A stretch of DNA of 64,000 nucleotides from Sporosarcina sp. FSL W8-0480. Lineage in GTDB: Bacteria; Bacillota; Bacilli; Bacillales_A; Planococcaceae. Position numbers and translations under genes: made by a program. Of this stretch, positions 62,461 through 64,000 are shown piece by piece (the stretch's first letter is position 1; each line of letters begins with the position of its first letter). The notes beneath the pieces are model-generated. The model was not told where the DNA came from. It searched no databases and worked only from the letters and a program-made list of their open reading frames with translations. The DNA is taken from assembly GCF_037963765.1 (NCBI RefSeq), contig NZ_CP150166.1, forward strand, positions 186,001 through 250,000, written 5' to 3'.

Positions 62461-63537
62461 TCAGATGTCCTTTGTAGCAGCGTGTTTAATCTTTCTTCGC
62501 TGGTCATAAATATTGCTCACAATCACCTTACCAACCGCGTACACGGGGACGCCGACGATAATCCCCACGAATCCAGCAATATTTCCCGCTGCCAAAATGA
62601 TAGTAATAACCGTTAACGGATGGATATCAAGCGATTTCCCCATAACGTTCGGTGTAATGAGGTTACTGTCGATTTGCTGGGCGACCAGAGTTACGATTGC
62701 CACTAAAATGACGAGTTTAGGGTCTTGTATATAAGCGATGATAACTGCTGGTGTAACAGCAATCCACGGCCCGATAAATGGCACTAAGTTCATAAATAGT
62801 GCGAAGATCGCAAGGAGCAGCGAATACTTCAACCCGATTAGCAAATATCCGATTAAGATTAGTGATGCCAGTATGGCGCTTATTAGGAACTGGCCTTGGA
62901 TGTACGAACGCAATACATTGTCAATGTCACTTAATGTCTTTTTGACCCACTCGCGACGTTCACCACTGAAAAGATTATAAATTTTCGGCGCGAATTTTTC
63001 GTGATCCTTCAGCATGAAGATGAAGAAAAAAGGCACTAAAATGAGCAAGAACATCGCTTGGAAAAAGGATTGTAAAAATTGAACGAACCATTTCCCGAAT
63101 TTCACAGCAATCGACTGAAGAGAATCTGTTGCGCTTTGTACGGATTTCTGCAGACTCTCAGGCAGGTCGTCTTTTTGTTGCCAAAAGCCCTTCACTTTTT
63201 CAACTTCCTTCGTCAAGGTTGGGGCATCCTCGACAAGATTATTAACCTGGTTTGTAATGGGTGGACCAATAATGGAAATGAAAATCCATAGCACGACCGC
63301 AAGCCCGGCAAGGATGGTTAAAATACTTGCCCACCGAGGAAATTTTCGTTTTTCAAGGAAGTGCTGTATCGGTTCTGTCATGTAATAAAGTACACCGCCG
63401 AGTAAAAGAGGCAGTATAATTGCTTTAATAATAATGACAACCGGCGCAAAAATGAAGCTGATTTCCATGAAATATTTAATGATCAGTATCGACAACAAAA
63501 TCCCGACGCCCACTTGGAACCATAATTTCTTCGTCAA
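62461..63537 (-). CDS. AI-2E family transporter (YtvI/PerM type)
   Basis: 358 residues, about eight helices. Family features are LPLLLGGVLYYMTEPIQHFL, the soluble middle part (about 95-150), SYIQGQFLISAILASL and NLVPFIGPWIAVTPAVIIAY. Members export small molecules or act as Na+/H+ antiporters. The TTG at 63537 is ten bases after AAAGGAAG; a frame 75 codons longer upstream has no family similarity. Confidence 0.88.
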   Translation of the reverse strand: MTKKLWFQVGVGILLSILIIKYFMEISFIFAPVVIIIKAIILPLLLGGVLYYMTEPIQHFLEKRKFPRWASILTILAGLAVVLWIFISIIGPPITNQVNNLVEDAPTLTKEVEKVKGFWQQKDDLPESLQKSVQSATDSLQSIAVKFGKWFVQFLQSFFQAMFLLILVPFFFIFMLKDHEKFAPKIYNLFSGERREWVKKTLSDIDNVLRSYIQGQFLISAILASLILIGYLLIGLKYSLLLAIFALFMNLVPFIGPWIAVTPAVIIAYIQDPKLVILVAIVTLVAQQIDSNLITPNVMGKSLDIHPLTVITIILAAGNIAGFVGIIVGVPVYAVGKVIVSNIYDQRRKIKHAATKDI

Positions 63538-63623
63538 TCTCTCACTTCCTTTACTGTCTATGTTAATTAAAGTTAAGTATACGGTTAAATACGTTCCGTG
63601 TCGAAAGGAAGTTTCAAATTGAA

Positions 63624-63660
63624 TGAAAAAAGGAGCAGCAGATAGATGCCTGCGCTCCTT
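63624..63660 (-). terminator. Terminator of the partial VOC gene
   Basis: AAGGAGC pairs with GCTCCTT, followed by six T residues on the minus strand. Confidence 0.75.
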
Positions 63661-63670
63661 GACCAATTTA

Positions 63671-64000
63671 TTAATGAATTCGAAGGACGATGCCGTTTCC
63701 AGCCGGATCTTTTGTAAAGTAAGTTTCATCCTCTTTATCCACTTTTCCACCAAGTGCTTCAATGTTCTTTATCGCTTCTTCCAGTTTGTTCTGTTCAGGA
63801 TATACTAACGTATATGCCTGCATCCCTGCACTATCTTCCGATGGAGCTGGAGCACCCGCCCCATTCCACGTGTTCAACCCAATATGATGATGGTATTTAC
63901 CGGTTGACATGAACAATGCTTGTGGATAAGGGGTGACTACTTCAAATCCAAGTGCTTCGTAAAAGGCTTGAGACTCTGGTAGGTTTGCAACGTGCAGATG
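63671..64000 (-). CDS. VOC-family dioxygenase-like protein (N-terminus outside window)
   Basis: Partial: the last 109 codons. They contain a VOC repeat with HLHVANLPESQAFYEALGF, the metal-type His in KYHHHIGLNTWNGAGAP, and a C-terminal DPAGNGIVLRI strand where the Glu ligand would be expected. Resembles the C-terminal half of B. subtilis CatE-type catechol 2,3-dioxygenases. The reading frame is open to the window edge. Confidence 0.82.
   Translation of the reverse strand, partial: HLHVANLPESQAFYEALGFEVVTPYPQALFMSTGKYHHHIGLNTWNGAGAPAPSEDSAGMQAYTLVYPEQNKLEEAIKNIEALGGKVDKEDETYFTKDPAGNGIVLRIH

Noticed and set aside
63538..63762. 75-codon N-terminal extension of the AI-2E family gene
   Set aside because: No membrane or family character and no ribosome site; the TTG at 63537 has both.

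Overview
The window looks like chromosome of a low-to-moderate-GC, endospore-lineage Bacillota, most likely Planococcaceae (Sporosarcina or a close relative). This is inferred from strong AGGAGG ribosome sites, many TTG/GTG starts, a LiaIHFSR cassette, T-box, S-box and preQ1 leaders, and YhfI-, UppP-, PlsY- and CstR-type genes. I ran no database search, so the genus is a guess. There are no rRNA or tRNA genes, phage genes or insertion sequences.

Layout. 1-3.4 kb: glycerate use (GntP permease, glycerate kinase, divergent CdaR regulator). 3.4-10 kb: glutaredoxin, YhfI hydrolase, two PepSY proteins with a two-component pair, then dedA-uppP. 10-15 kb: a DnaA-box cluster, a DUF4139 protein and a three-gene beta-oxidation operon. 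15.2-18.7 kb: the LiaIHFSR envelope-stress operon. 18.7-25.6 kb: a multi-helix MscS-related membrane protein, an RND pump with its divergent TetR repressor, DinB, and a small protein sharing a motif with the MscS-related tail. 25.8-29.6 kb: a CPBP protease and a second two-component operon with a small membrane protein between regulator and kinase. 30-32.4 kb: a T-box-controlled methionyl-tRNA synthetase. 32.4-42.4 kb: mostly membrane and unknown proteins, a preQ1-controlled queT and a BCCT carrier. 42.4-45 kb: homoserine dehydrogenase and metY under a SAM-I riboswitch. 45.6-49.8 kb: plsY and a CstR-controlled persulfide operon (dsrE-like, rhodanese/persulfide-dioxygenase fusion, tusA, tauE). 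50-58.2 kb: DUF2187, YeiH with a divergent LysR, YhhN, pepT, an EmrE-type exporter and an SsuABC/ThiXYZ-type ABC cassette. 58.4-64 kb: a rhodanese with its own CstR-like site, a CoA-transferase, a FhuF-like Fe-S protein, a CHY zinc-finger protein, DUF1801, VOC proteins and an AI-2E family transporter.

The most unusual signal is not a gene. At least eleven intergenic stretches carry degenerate tandem arrays with a fixed 20- or 21-bp step (41 bp as a double unit in one case). Each has an 8-12 bp conserved core followed by a variable remainder. Cores differ between loci, but three of them (TTATGCGT, TTTAYCACCGA, GAGAACTC) recur at sites tens of kilobases apart. I do not recognise a named repeat family. 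The other high-value observations are the three identically built CstR-type promoters, a DnaA-box cluster away from any dnaA, and several short genes below usual length cut-offs.
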